This document shows, in pieces, positions 22,910 to 35,235 of a stretch of DNA of 64,000 bases. The notes under the pieces are model-generated. The model ran no database searches. It saw only the letters and a program-made list of their open reading frames with translations, and had not been told where the DNA came from. This DNA is from Gordionus sp. m RMFG-2023 (taxonomy: Eukaryota; Nematomorpha; Gordioida; Chordodea; Parachordodidae): NCBI RefSeq assembly GCF_954871325.1, contig NC_088778.1, forward strand, positions 29,869,120-29,933,119, in the 5' to 3' direction. Within the stretch, counting starts at the first letter, position 1. Each line of letters starts with the position of its first letter. A program made the translations under genes and the position numbers.

Positions 22910-24562
22910 GGTATATGCAAGTAAAATCACAGACCAAAGGTTTGCTTGATACAAAGGGGACTATAGTTTTGCCGTCAGGGGCGTTTTTTTATCTATGAAG
23001 AATGTAGGTTCAAGATTGCACTGGAGGTTTACCTTATTGAGAAATGTGGCAATAAGTGTGTTTATTTTGTTGTGTCGATTAATTTTTGATATGAATTTAC
23101 AATGGAGCACATGGCATTCAAAACAGCCTGCGATCTGATTACAATATATTGAGTTTAAAAATAATATGCCCAGGCGCAAACTGATTGCATTAAAGATTCG
23201 TCATCTATTGCTTGATTATTTAAAATACTGGGGTAAAAAAAATCTTGTAATTTTTTGGAAAACATTTTATCTAACAATAACATGAATTCATAATATGATT
23301 TCCATACTTTTAAAATAAGCTTTGGGATATTATAGCTTCTAATTTCTAATGTCTTCTCTGCATCAATTATGGCCACTTGATTAATTGGCAGGCACATCAT
23401 GAATGTTGTGGTAAAAAATTAATCGACACCTTGAAAATCTTCATTAATTTCACAAATTTTATCCTCAAATATTCTAAAAAAAAAATAAAATATAATAAAA
23501 TTATTAAATTAGATAACCAGAAAGCCTTCACAGAGGTTTTAACAATTATCAATAAAATGGTTTTATCATAATCTAGATTTCAAAACTACTATGTGTATGT
23601 AAAAATAATTTTGGCCAAGACATCAAGTATACTTACCTTCAAATTGTTTTAGAGGCTAATTATGCAAACTTACGATTTCGAGTCTATCCAATGAGCTGTT
23701 ACCCCCAAGAAAGTTGTTTCATTTAAGATCCACCTCTTTTATAAGGAGGAAAAAATATTTACTGTAAGATGGAAATGTAAATCTTATTTTCTCCAATTCC
23801 GTATCTTCTAGATACTGATAACAATCCCATGTTTTATGGTCTGAAATAAGAACCAAATATAAAATATGAATATCAACTCGGCTCAATTTTATCGATATAT
23901 TAAATAGTTTCACAGATTTCAATAAATATTTTTGTGCGGCTGAGGAGCGGCGTTAAAGAGGATCCTCTCGTTTTAGCGGTGATCCATGTGTTTTTTCGAA
24001 ACAAAGTGTAGCCGTGTTCACTTACAAAACGGGTGCACACCAAAATATGGTATTTCACCTAATAAATAATTATACCGTCAATCTTAATTATTTTTATTTA
24101 TTTTAAAATTGAAAATACTTAATTATAGAAAAATCAACTACTATACTTTCGTGAGAGCTAATCGACCTTTTGGTTAAATCGTATTACATCATTTGCAAAG
24201 ATTTTTGTGAAAAATTATCGACAAACGCCGTAAGTAAAAATGCAATTTTAACAAAATTTGGGAAACAGAATACCAGCTGAATGTAACATTCCATTTTTTT
24301 GTGGATTGAACCTACAGAAATTCAATGATTTAATTGGTAAAAACATTCTTTCACGCCAAATAATTTCCCATTTACAGATTCATCAATATGCATATTATCA
24401 ATTAATTTTTATTTTAATGCAAAAACAAATTATTAAATTATTTAGTATACAAAAAATTTATTACTGCATAAATAGTAAAAACATAAATGTTTATATTACT
24501 ATGATTATTAAATATAAGCTATTCAAGGTTTTAAATTAATAAAATATTGTAAATTTTTCTTT
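22910..24562. other. 3' flank of serpin 2, no clear gene
   Basis: From about 23660 this matches the 3' flank of serpin 1. The stretch 22960-23400 has two overlapping minus-strand open frames (81 and 72 aa) with fairly normal composition but no recognisable domain, so I do not call a gene. Confidence 0.4.
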
Positions 24563-25991
24563 CTAATCTGATTTTGGTAAGGCGAATGTGCCAATAAAAA
24601 GTATGCAGCCATTAACCAAATCCATTATAAAATATAGAAAAGGCTTGTTAGCTATAAACCGAACGGGGTCTTGTACCGATGTAACTCCGATCACTCCACC
24701 AGTAGCGGCGCCGGCTTCGCTCCCTTCCTCATTAACTTCTATGAAGGCTTTATGATACATCTGGGTCAAAGTCAGTTTTTCTTTAGTATTACCAGAAATA
24801 CCGGAAAGATCCGCGTTGTCACTGTTATATAATATAAATTATAATCACTAATTTATTTATAATAAAATACCCAAATATATCATGCGTTCCTAGTTCTTGT
24901 AAAGTTTCTTTGAGTTCTGTCTCGTAGCCAATCTTGAATAAGGGAATAGATATCCAAATTTTTTTTTCCAAGTGCAAATCCTTAACTAGCTTATTCAACC
25001 TTTCCGGATTCAAGTCTTGGATAAATTGTTTCAAACCATTTTGCCGGGGTAATACGAAAAACATGCCCAATTCTTCATCCTTATAATCTAACCTCAATAC
25101 CTCCACTTCCTGTCCGACGTGGTCCGAAAAATTGATTTTAGCATAGTTGACTGATTTAAAGCCTTGCATCATAGGTATTTCTTGCGTATGACCGTCGTCA
25201 CTTATAAAGGGCATTTTTTGCGTCAAGCTTTTTTTTTAAATGTTAGTAAAATTATATAATTTGAATTTATAATTAAGCGTTCCTCCCTTCAACTCGTAGC
25301 TAAGAAATGTAAATAGATATAAGGTATATGTATATATATATATATATATATTGTTAATATATAACCTATGATCAAATTTTTCGTGCCAATCTCCTTTAAA
25401 ATAAATCGTGCTAGTCAATACCATACGAGTAGTGCTATTCAAACTATTCGGGGGCAATAAATTTTTTATCATACCTTTTGTAGCGTGGGCCACATCCTCA
25501 TTTATAACTTTTTCTGCTTGTCTTGGATCTTTCGCAATGTTCAAATTGTGAACTATGGCCTTGTACGTTCCCTTAATGACTTCCAAATAATGTGAATCCA
25601 GTGGAAACATGTTATCAGGATATAAACCATTCCCAATATCAAGCGTTACGTGTTTGGACAATTTGGTTAAGGCCGCGTTCATTTCTTTAATTGTTATATG
25701 AAGCATTTCCCGATTTTTGGGTGTCAACGAAGTGATGTCCTTCAAAATTTTATCGTAATGCAAAGTCTGCGCTAATTGAGTGAAAGTTTTAGCTTTGGAT
25801 CCGAATAGAAGCATTGAAAGGGCCTGAGAAGCATTGAACGGCGAAATTATTACATTTTTTTTCTCACCCTTTGTGTCATGTAATAGTAAAGTCTTCAAGA
25901 CGTCTATCGTAAATTGATTGTCAGCACTCGCTAGATGAGACAGGTTAGAATCGTGAGCTGGATGACCAACACATTCAGGTTTTATTTTCAT
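24563..25991 (-). CDS. Serpin 2 (P1 Thr)
   Basis: Three coding exons on the minus strand: 25991-25366, 25227-24871 and 24821-24563, 413 aa. Junctions are AG/GT and GG/GT donors with AG acceptors; both introns interrupt codons after base 2, as in all copies here. Introns are 138 and 49 bp. Landmarks: NVIISPFNASQALSMLL, INEDVAHATKG, IYFKGDWHEKFD, EIPMMQG, hinge EEGSEAGAATGGV, then PFLYFIMDLVNGCILFIGTF. Hinge spacing puts Thr at P1 and Ser at P1'. The N-terminus lacks a hydrophobic signal. Hinge residues are closer to the inhibitory consensus than in serpin 1. The target protease is unknown; P1 Thr fits neither a classic trypsin-like nor chymotrypsin-like enzyme. Confidence 0.9.
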
Positions 25992-26802
25992 TTTTATATT
26001 TTAATTATTTGAAAATATTTTAATTATTTGAAAGTTTTTCAAAATTAAACTCAAAAAATGAAAAAATTTTTTTTTAAACTTAGTTTATAAAAAATTGATA
26101 CCTTTATAATATATCTCTTAATTACATGTTTATTTTATTTATCATTTTAATTTAATAGTTAAAATATTAAGGTTAGATGTCAAAGGTAAAAAAAAATTTA
26201 CATATGAATTTCACTAGATATATTCAAATATTATTTTTCAGAAAGAGGTGTAACTATATAACCAAATTTATTTTTTAAAAAAAAAAAATTATATTGCCAC
26301 AAGAATTAGAGTTTAAGAACTTGAATACAAAATTTAATTTAAATAGTTAACTTAATAGAGTAAATCAACCCTTTTTATTTGCCCTAAAGAGTGACAAATA
26401 AAACTCATTTGGTATAGGCAATATATAAAGTTTGAATCTCAACAACCAACAATATTTCTCCTCATCCTCATCTATATGCATGCTTGTGATTATATATGTC
26501 GTGATTGAAATGGGAATTTGGAAATCATTTACCGAGAGCGATTTTTAAAAATATCTGATTTAACTAGAAAATGTATTCCAACATGTGTAGAATATAACCT
26601 ATCCTATTAATTTTTAGATAATTACGCCATAGTATTTATAAATTGAGAACCTATCAAAAAAAAAATTTGGGTGTGTTTTGTGGAAACCCATGATTAAATT
26701 TAGATCATAGAGGAAGTCAAGGACCTATAAAATTTTAAAACATAAGCAGCAATTTTGTCTTTCTTTACTAAAATTTAAATCATTTTTAAATATCAGAATG
26801 AT

Positions 26803-27128
26803 TAGTGCTGTAAAGTTACTTCAAAAAAGAAATGTGATACTCGTTACATTAAAAAAATAGAAACGCTTTACAGTTATTCGTTACTTATGAAGAAACGCGT
26901 TAGTAGCTGTAAGCGTTACTCGTTACTTAAATAAAAATACTAAAATATTATTTATAATAATTCATTTTATTATATTATAAACGAATAACGTTTTACGTTA
27001 CCGTCACTCAAAAAAAACAGGTTACTCGGTTATATATTAAATAAGTAACGAATAGAATTCCTTTTCCTCAACTAAGGTAACGGCATTGGTGACGACGTTA
27101 CTTTCATCCACATTTCTTTGCAACACTA
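26803..27128. mobile_element. GTTAC-rich MITE, unit 1 copy
   Basis: 326 bp starting TAGTGCTGTAAAGTTAC and ending TTTGCAACACTA, packed with GTTAC/GTAAC motifs in mirrored order. AATGAT flanks it on both sides. The ends recall the TAGTGTTG family but the interior differs. Non-coding. Confidence 0.6.
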
Positions 27129-28079
27129 ATGATAAATATAAACTTTAAAATATAACATTATTTTAAAAAATGATAATAAAACATTAGTAATAAAATGAAA
27201 ATTTTTTGCATAAAATAAAATTAAAAAGTTTTAAAGGGTTCGGGATCCTGTTTAGTAATATTAAAATAGTTAAAATTATGAGACCTGGTATTATCGTTCC
27301 TTCCATACAAAAAAAAAGTAGAATTTCATTTTAATAAAACATTCTAAAATCATCAATATAATTCTAATGAATGCTTGAACAGATGAGTTCATTTGAGAAC
27401 AGGAAGGACTCTTTATTCCTATTAATAAGCCACCCGTCTTCTTTTAACTCTTTCAGACCGAAAGTTTACCACATTTTCACCTGTAGTCTGTAGTTGGAGT
27501 TAAACCCCCCCCCCTCCTTCCCCTATTAAAAATGCGAAATTAATATATTTTCCCTTATTTATTTTTATCTCGACCCACATTTAAATAAAAAGTGGAGCTT
27601 GGAATCAGTCGGATAAAATATTAGATACACTTAATTTTTTTTCTCCGATCGTAGATTCTAATTCAAGCTTATAAATTATAAAAAAATTTGTATCTTAATT
27701 CATCTCTATTTCCTTAGTAAAATATTTTTATTAAGGACCGGGGCACGATGGTCTCTAATCTACATCACAAAACATATATTTTGAACCCTTAATTTCCTTT
27801 AAATTAAGTGTTTCCTTTGTGTCTTGCAATTTGAAATTCCTGGACATATTTATCATAAAAAAAATTTTTTATTTCATTTATTGTTTACATTTTTAAATTT
27901 AAATGTCCATATGTTGAAAAAATAATACTTTGTGGGGTTAGTTTTCTATATATAAAAAAATTTACATGCTATATAAATTTAAATATAACTTACAATTTTA
28001 CTATTTATGGGTTAAGGTCATTAAAACAAAAAGGTATATAAGTATTATTTTTTTTCTTCTTCTTTCTCCTCCCTAATCC
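27129..28079. other. Intergenic, serpin 3 3' flank
   Basis: No gene. The stretch is conserved in unit 2 (35236-36156), including a C-run near 27507 and the block TCTCCGATCGTAGATTC. Confidence 0.6.
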
Positions 28080-30284
28080 TTACCCAGGTATGATAAATGT
28101 GCCTACGAAAAGCATGCTGCCGTTATCCATATTAATTATAAAATATAGGAAAGGTCTGTCAGCCAAAAATTGTAAAGGTATTTGTATCGATCGGACACCA
28201 ACTACAGCTCCTGAAGCGGCAGCCGCCTCGCTTCCTTCCTCGTTGACTTCTATAAACGCCTTATGATACATCTGGTTCAAGTAAAGGTTTTGCCCCACAC
28301 CTGAAGCATTCGTAATACCTGAGAGATCCGCATTTACTCTGTGAAAAAAGATTAGTTATTCAAATTTTAAATCGGTAAATAAAAATTAAATAAAATTTTT
28401 ATTATTGATCCATTGACTCCTTCCAATCAATCCCTTAACATTCTGGAGAACAAGGAGCTTCTAAAAATTGCAAAATATTCAGAGATATCCCAAGATCACT
28501 TATTCATTCCCATCATTTCCACTACCTTGACTACCTTTGGGAATCGTGCTCTTTCTTTCTTCAAGGAACTTGGATCGCTAATCCGCAAACTAACAGATGA
28601 ATCTCGTGAAGGCTTCTTCTTAAGACAAAGACTCACCATAGCAATTCACAGGGCCAATTACATCAGCTACAGCAGCCTCATCTCACATGATGATTAGAAT
28701 ATATTTTATATAATTTTAATCGCTTAATGAATAATTTATAGATTCTAAATTGAATTATAAATGTAGAATCGACAATTTATTTCTTTAAATATTAATTTTG
28801 TATCAAGATCTTATCAGTTTCATTTATCAAAATGAATAAAATTTTGAAAATTAAAAAAAAAAAATGAATAATGTATTATAAATAAAAAAGAATTTATAAA
28901 TAATACCCAAATACGTCCACCGATCCCAGGGCTTGCAAGGTTTCTTTGAGCGCTGCCTCGTAGCTGACCTTAAATACGGGAATAGTCACCCTGATTTGTT
29001 GTTCCAAGCGCAATTCTTTTACAAGCCAATCCAACTTTTCTTGGGTTAAATTTTTGATAAATTGGTCCAAGCTGTTTTGCGGGGGTAATATGAACAACAT
29101 GGCCAAGTTCTCATCTACGTAATCTAACCTCAATACCTCCACTTCGAATGGAATACTATCAGGTTCGGAAATATTAATTTTACCGTAAGGTGCCTCTTTG
29201 ACGCCTTGCATCATGGGTATTTCTTGCGTGTGGCCGTCGTCACTCGTAAAGGGTATTTTTTGCGTCAAACTTTTTTTAAAAAACAATTATTAATCATTAT
29301 TTTTATTCTATAATAATTTGAGTTTAATAGATTTATAGGAAAATCATAAAATATTTAGAGCCAGGATTTCAAATTTTTTTCCCCACACATTTTCAAGCCC
29401 GTTCAAGGATTTGTTTATAGAAACTGAGTATGCCTTGGGTATTTTTTTAAATATTTTTGATAATGGCCCGGCTCGAATTCTTAAGATATCGTTATTTTGA
29501 ATAGTTATAGCGTCACATTAAAAAAAATATAGAAAAAATAACTGAAAATATTAGCAGCATATGGATGTTAAATGATATTATCGATCGAATCGCAAAGAAA
29601 TACATATATTTAATTATTGAATATAACAATATAATACATATATTGGTAAAACCTAGGATCAAATTTGTCCTTCCAGTCACCTTTAAAATAAATTGCACTG
29701 GTTAGGACTAAACGGGTAGACTCATCCAAGCTATTAGGTGGCAAAAAATTTGTTATCCTACCTTTAGTAGCGTGCGCAACGTCTTCGTTTATAGTCTTCT
29801 CCGCGTTCCTTGGATCCTCCATAAAATTTAAGTTCTGAATTTTGGCCTTGTACAGTTCTTTGATGATTTTCACATAATTAGAATCAAGTGGGAACAGATT
29901 ATCGGGGTATAATCCATTCCCAATATCTAGGGTGACATTCTTGGACGACAATTTGGTTAAAGCGTTACTCATTTCTTTGATAGTTTCGTGAAGCGTTTCC
30001 TGATTTTTGGGAGTCAGCTGAGAGGTGTCCTTCAAAATTTTATCGTAATGCAAAGTATGCGCTAACTGAGTGAAAGTTATGCCTTTAGATCCTAATAGAA
30101 GCATTGAAAGAACCTGAGAAGCAATGACCGGCGAAAGTATTAAATTTTTTTCCTCGCCCTTTATATCTGATAATAGTAAAGTTTTCAAAACATCGATCGA
30201 AAATTGATTGTCAGCACTGACTTGAAGTGAAAGGTTGGAATCGTGAGCTGTATGACTATGACAACTTTCAGGCTTTATTTTCAT
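28080..30284 (-). CDS. Serpin 3 (P1 Arg, P1' Ser)
   Basis: Exons on the minus strand: 30284-29653, 29269-28907 and 28338-28080, 417 aa. Landmarks include NQFSIDVLKTLL, INEDVAHATKGRI, IYFKGDWKDKFDP, EIPMMQGVKE, VEVLRLDYVDENLAML, hinge EEGSEAAAASGAVVG and the C-terminal PFLYFIINMDNGSMLFVGTF. The hinge is the Ala-rich form typical of inhibitory serpins. Spacing puts Arg-Ser at P1-P1', suiting trypsin-like proteases. No signal peptide is visible. Intron 2 is 568 bp here against 102 bp in its twin, serpin 5, because of a retroelement fragment (about 28410-28863). Junctions are consensus (AG/GTTTTA, GG/GTATTA; TTTCACAG acceptor). Confidence 0.92.
28410..28863 (+). mobile_element. Retroelement pol C-terminal fossil inside serpin 3 intron 2
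   Basis: Antisense to the serpin. The open part (28413-28697) has FIPIISTTLTTFGNRALSFF and FLRQRLTIAIHRAN, matching the C-terminal part of the retroelement group seen at 19990-20700, here better preserved. Followed by an A-rich tail near 28850. Absent from the intron of serpin 5. Fossil, fragment only. Confidence 0.65.
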
Positions 30285-30887
30285 TTTCGTATTTTAATGG
30301 CTTAAAATTTCAAAATAATATATATTTTTTTTAAATAAAATACATATCTTTTTTTTAAAACTAATATACAAAAATACTGATTTGTTTATATTACTCATGT
30401 ACATAGGTCTACATCAATTTCTCATAATTAGATGTTTATTTCTCTCTTTTTCGAATTTATTTGCATCTTTAGTAAATAAATTGTTTAAGTATGCCTCAAA
30501 GGTATATATATATATGTCTAAATCATGTTGCAAAAAGCTTTAATTTTTTAAAAGCTTAATTATTGATGGAAAGTAAATTGAAAAATTATAAAATAATATA
30601 ATAAATCTTATAGAGAAAATCAATCATATTTATTTTTAATTGATATATAGAAAAGTGGTATAGATAAATTTCACTTTCGTCACATAATTTATAAAGTACT
30701 TAAATCTATAACTTCTAAGCATTGCTATCTGCCTGCTATCTGCATATAATCTAATTGGAAAAAAAATGGCTGATGATAAACATGGTAAAATAAAGTGTTT
30801 TCAGAACTATCAAGTATAATCTATGAATATAGAGCGTTATGATGATAACGCTAGAGAACATATGTTGAGCGGTATTTTTCTATAATT

Positions 30888-31340
30888 ATCGACAATATGA
30901 AGATAGCCGGGGTGGTGCAGTGGTTTGTGATGAAGGCTTGTAAACCGAAGTTCCCAGGTTCAATCCTTGTAAGGAGCTAAAGGTTTTCGGGTTTTTCTTC
31001 GATGGTGTATGGCTTTAGACATATGATATGATAAATTTCTGAGCTGAGAAATGCTACCCCGGTCACCGACAGGCTTGGACAGTTGGGTGCTAGGATACTT
31101 GTCCAATAAACCAAAAAAGATGGCCAGCTGAAACGTGGGTCAGATGATAACGATTTCTTGGCCAGCGCTAGGATGATGGGATGATGGTGACCTCTGGGCC
31201 GTTCAAGCTCAATGTCTACCAAGTTACAATAGACTTGATAGATACTCCGGTGGGAGATCCATCGATATTGATACCAGTAGATAAGTGAAGGAGCACCAGA
31301 AAAGGTGAAATCTAAAGAGAAAAAAAAATCGACAATATGA
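30888..31340 (+). mobile_element. tRNA-derived SINE with target duplication
   Basis: The SINE proper is 30901-31327, flanked by a 13-bp target duplication ATCGACAATATGA (30888-30900 and 31328-31340). The head has a Pol III A box TGGTGCAGTGG (30913-30923) and B box GGTTCAATCC (30957-30966), 33 bases apart. The anticodon-arm-like GGCTTGTAAACC suggests descent from tRNA-Thr(UGU). The body is about 300 bp and unassigned. The 3' end, CAGAAAAGGTGAAATCTAAA plus an A-run, matches the 3' end of the RTE LINE at 12181-12228. A minus-strand open frame over it is chance. Confidence 0.9.
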
Positions 31341-32237
31341 TGAATCAGCTATGATTTTTATAGCGTTAAATAACGCAACGCTTGAACATAACGCGTTTAC
31401 TATAAATGAGACTTAAGACTTTTAAAAAAGGTAGTAACATTTGAAAAGCTTTGTAGTCAACTCTAGTTATGATTCTATCATACATTAGTAAGATGTTTAT
31501 CTTTCAATTTGTATAATAATATATCTATCGATGAAAATAAAAGAGAAGAAAAAAAAGGGTGGCAATCTTTTTATATTTTCATAAGTATAATATATAACGT
31601 TTTGGGAATTTTGGTAACCCCCTTACGCGTCGCGACGATTAATATAAAATTTTGCATAACTTCGCCGCGAATTATAGATGTTGATTATTTTTCATTTTTA
31701 CAGAGCAACTTAATGCAACACGTTACTTTTATTGAGTTACATCCGACGGTTTAGCATAAATATTTGTATCGGAATTGTTATGAAATTCATAGAGTTGATA
31801 TATAGGTAAATCTCGCGTATATCAGTAAATGATTTGAAAAAAATTGAAAGATTTTTAATACCATGGATTGATTCATAAACTCCATACAACATTGCAGAAA
31901 TGTTTAGCAAATAAATTGATAAAAATCTTATTAAAAATACCCCAAAAAATGTTTATAAACAATAATTTGTAATGATTAAAAATAGCCAGAGTCAAATGAA
32001 ATATATTTATAATAAAACATTGAAGTAGCAAAAACGAATACCGAAAAAAATGTTTTTATTTTTATCCCCTTAATAAAAATTAAATTTGCTTTATAATTAT
32101 TTGACAATTGTTCTAAGTAGAGAAATCGTAGCAGGAAAAGTGTTCCTTATCACATCTATTGTTCGAGGGTGAGATGAGAACTCAACCACTCTATATTTGG
32201 TTTGTGTATCCATCCGCCAAAATAAAAATGTCATGTC
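31341..32237. other. Upstream intergenic, unit 1
   Basis: No gene. Similar to 38440-39350 in unit 2. The plus-strand frame at 31509-31754 is not kept open in unit 2 and is probably chance. Confidence 0.5.
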
Positions 32238-32432
32238 TAGTGTTGTTAAACGGCTCGATTTGAGCCGATTTTTAAGAACGGCTAACTTATTGTTTTATTC
32301 AGAAAAATAATATTGCAAGCCCTAAAGATTTTGCTCATAATTGATACAAAGGTTTGAAAATCTATTAGCGAAATCTTGAAGCTTAGACAATATTTTTCGG
32401 GCTAAAATATTGAGTTAGCCGTAATAACATGA
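32238..32432. mobile_element. hAT-like MITE, TAGTGTTG family, right end shortened
   Basis: Left end TAGTGTTGTTAAACGGCTCG is intact; about 30 bp of the right inverted repeat is missing compared with the copy at 39359-39579. Same position in both duplication units, so the insertion came before the duplication. Flanks GTCATGTC and CTTATGTC are the remains of the target duplication. Confidence 0.75.
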
Positions 32433-32789
32433 CTTATGTCGCTCTCTAAATTAGCGGTTTTTTTAACAGATATTTTATTTTAATATAAGTGAGCATATGG
32501 GTATTATTTTTTTGCGAACATTTATATAACTTCTTGATAAGCCTCCCCTTCATCTTCTTGGCCATATAGGTTTTTCTAACCAGGCTGAAGGAAGGGCCAG
32601 AGCTGGTACAAAATGCTAAATTAACTTCGTATAAAAAATTTCCATAGAACTTTAGTGATCTACCCTTGCATCAATGTCATAATATCATATGGGCCTCGCT
32701 AAATCAACGCTATAATAGGCTAGAAATTGTAAGTTATCCATGTGAGGTCTTTTGAACAAACCTGATTCTTTGCGACTGTGGTATTACCA

Positions 32790-33010
32790 ATTTTTTTTTA
32801 AAAAAATTCGGAAATTTTTTAAATATATCTAAATTTATCAATTTTATGTTGAATTTTTTGTGTAAAATAAAAATCGATTTTATTTATAGAAACTTGACGC
32901 CATACAACATATATCTTATATTTTGAGTATTTATAAAAATGATTTCTATATTTAAATAAATTGGGAATTTGAGGTTCTGGCAGGGCCGGCCTTTAAAAAA
33001 TAGGCCCGAT
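32790..33010. repeat. GC-patch repeat type B, inverted, truncated
   Basis: Shares ATTTATCAATTTTATGTTGAA, AACTTGACGCCATA and GGGCCGGCCTTTAAAAA with the copy at 40140-40395. The left GC patch is missing in this unit. Confidence 0.6.
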
Positions 33011-33282
33011 GCAATTATTATATATATAGTGGAAATTATATAGAATCGCAATGTAATTCTTTATTTTAATTTAATAAAGGTTTCCTTAATCTAAGCTATC
33101 CATCATGTGTTTCTAACAGCCTTGAATCATTATGTTACGGTTTTAAATCATGAAATATTATATATTTTATCATCATAAGAAATGGTCATAATATTATAAT
33201 ATAATATACAATTGTAATGAAGGTTATATATATATATACCTAAATAAATAAAATACAAAAGTATCTGTTTTTTATCTCTCTC

Positions 33283-34181
33283 CTAATCCGATCTAGGTAT
33301 GACGAATGTTCCGATAAAAAGTATGCAGCCATTAACCATATCCATTATAAAATACAGGAAAGGTCTGCTAGCAGTAAACTCTTTAGGTATTAGCATCGCT
33401 CGTAGAGCGATCAGGGCTCCAGTAGCGGCTGCCGCTTCGCTTCCTTCTTCGTTGACCTCTATAAATGCTTTATGGTAAACCTGGCTCAAATACAATTTTT
33501 GCTCCATATCTCCTTTCGAAGCACTTGTAATACCGAAGAGATCTGCGTTGTTTCTGTTAAAAGGTACATATTATTTAAATTTTAATCACTAACTTGAAAA
33601 AAAAAATATTTATAAGTCATATAACATCGACTGAGTACTATATTGCAAAATGCTTTTTTTTATATATAAACGAATTCTTTCTCTTCAATATGCCACATTC
33701 TTATTATATGTATCCACAATAAAAATGTTAAAATATAATTGAGATTGATCCATTATTTGGCCTTTAAGATGCTCTTTTTAAGATAATTTTTTTTAAAAAA
33801 GAAAATGGATATCAGCTGACAATAAAAAAAAATACCCAAATATGACAACCGATCCTAATGCCTGTATGGTATCTTTGAGTTTTGTCTCGTACTCGATCTT
33901 GAATACGGGAATAGCCACCCAGATCTCTTTTTCCAAACGCAAATCTGTAACTAGTCGGTTCAGCCTTTCCGGAGTTAAGTCTTTGATAAATTGGCTCAAA
34001 CCGTTTTGTGGGGGTAACACGAAATACATGGTCAATCTTTCGTCTACGTAATCTAACCTCAATACCTTCACTTCGTATTCGACACGGTCATGTTCGGAAA
34101 AGGCAATTTTGCTGTCCTTGCATCATGAGTATTTGGTGCGCGTGGCCGTCATCACTCGTAAAGGGTATTTTTTGCGTCAAA
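33283..34181 (-). pseudogene. Serpin 4, truncated (exons 2-3 only)
   Basis: Exon 3 is 33553-33283 (hinge EEGSEAAAATGALIALRA, reactive centre Arg-Ala) and exon 2 is 34181-33836. Exon 2 is 346 bp against 363 in its twin serpin 6, a 17-bp loss just after MMQG that breaks the frame. Exon 1 is absent: upstream, the sequence follows the serpin 6 intron 1 only to about 34335 and then switches to a serpin 5' flank. The gene therefore has no start and no first half of the serpin core. It lies exactly at the junction of the tandem duplication, which explains the loss. The rest of exon 2, VLRLDYVDERLTMYFVLPP onward, is well kept. Confidence 0.88.
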
Positions 34182-34926
34182 CTTTATTTATTTTATTTAT
34201 TTATTTTTAAATGTTAAATAATTGATTAACCACCTAAGCAACTGGTGGGCATAATCAAAGACGAAACCAAATAGCAATGAATACGGATAATTTAAATTAT
34301 TCGAATAATACAAATGAAATATTTGATAAATTATTCGTGTTCAAATATTATTTTTTTCAAAAAGAGGTGTAAGTGTATAACCAAATTTATTTTTTTTTAA
34401 AAAAAATTATATTGCCACAAGAATTAGAGTTTTAAGAACTTGAATACAAAATTCTAATTTTAATAGTGATTTTTTTTAGAGTAAATTAATCCTTTTTATT
34501 TGCCGTAAAGAGTAAAAAAATTCATTTGGTATAGGCAATATATAAAGTTTGAATCTCAACAACCAACAATATTTCTCCTCATCCTCATCTATATGCATGC
34601 TTGTGATTATATATGTCGTCATTGAAAAGGGAATTTGGAACTCATTTACCGAGAGCGATTTTTAAAAATATCTGATTTAATTAGAAAATGTATTCCAACA
34701 TGTGTAGAATATAACCTATCCTATTAATTTTTAGAAAATTCGGCCATAAACATTTGCGCATTTATAAATTGAACCTTTCAAAAAAAAAATTTGGGTTTGT
34801 TTTGTGGAAACCCATGATTCCGTTTAGATCATACAGGAAGTCAAGACCTATAAAATTTCAAAATAACAAGCACCAATTTTGTCTTTCTTTACTAAAATTT
34901 AAATCATTTTTATATATTAGAATGAT

Positions 34927-35235
34927 TAATGCTGTAAAGTTACTTCAAAAAAGAAATGTGTTACTCGTTACATTAAAAAAATAGAAACGCTTTACAGTTA
35001 TTCGTTACTTATGAAGGAACTACTCGTTACTTAAATTAAAATACTAAATATTATTTATAAATTTTCATTTTATTATATTTTAACGAATAACGTTTTGCGT
35101 TTTGCGTTACCGTCACTCAAAAAAACACGTTACTCGGTTATATTTTAAATAAGTAACGAATAGAATTCCTTTTCCTCAAATAGGTAACGGCATTGGTAAC
35201 GACGTTACTTTCATCCACGTTTCTTTGCAACACTA
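34927..35235. mobile_element. GTTAC-rich MITE, unit 2 copy
   Basis: Orthologous to the copy at 26803-27128, with the same GTTAC-rich mirrored structure and slightly shorter. The plus-strand frame across it is chance. Confidence 0.6.

Larger units (their letters stand above)
26228..34335. repeat. Serpin tandem duplication, unit 1
   Basis: About 8.1 kb containing serpin 3 and truncated serpin 4, homologous along its length to unit 2 (34336-41815). Differences include a SINE (30901-31327) and a retroelement fragment in serpin 3 intron 2, both only here, and a loss near 32785 of about 250 bp that unit 2 keeps. Confidence 0.85.

Noticed and set aside
22961-23400. Two overlapping minus-strand frames of 72 and 81 aa
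   Set aside because: No domain, no conserved copy elsewhere in the window, and the overlap of frames argues against a single gene.
30977-31222. Minus-strand 81-aa frame
   Set aside because: Lies wholly inside the SINE body and has no known domain.
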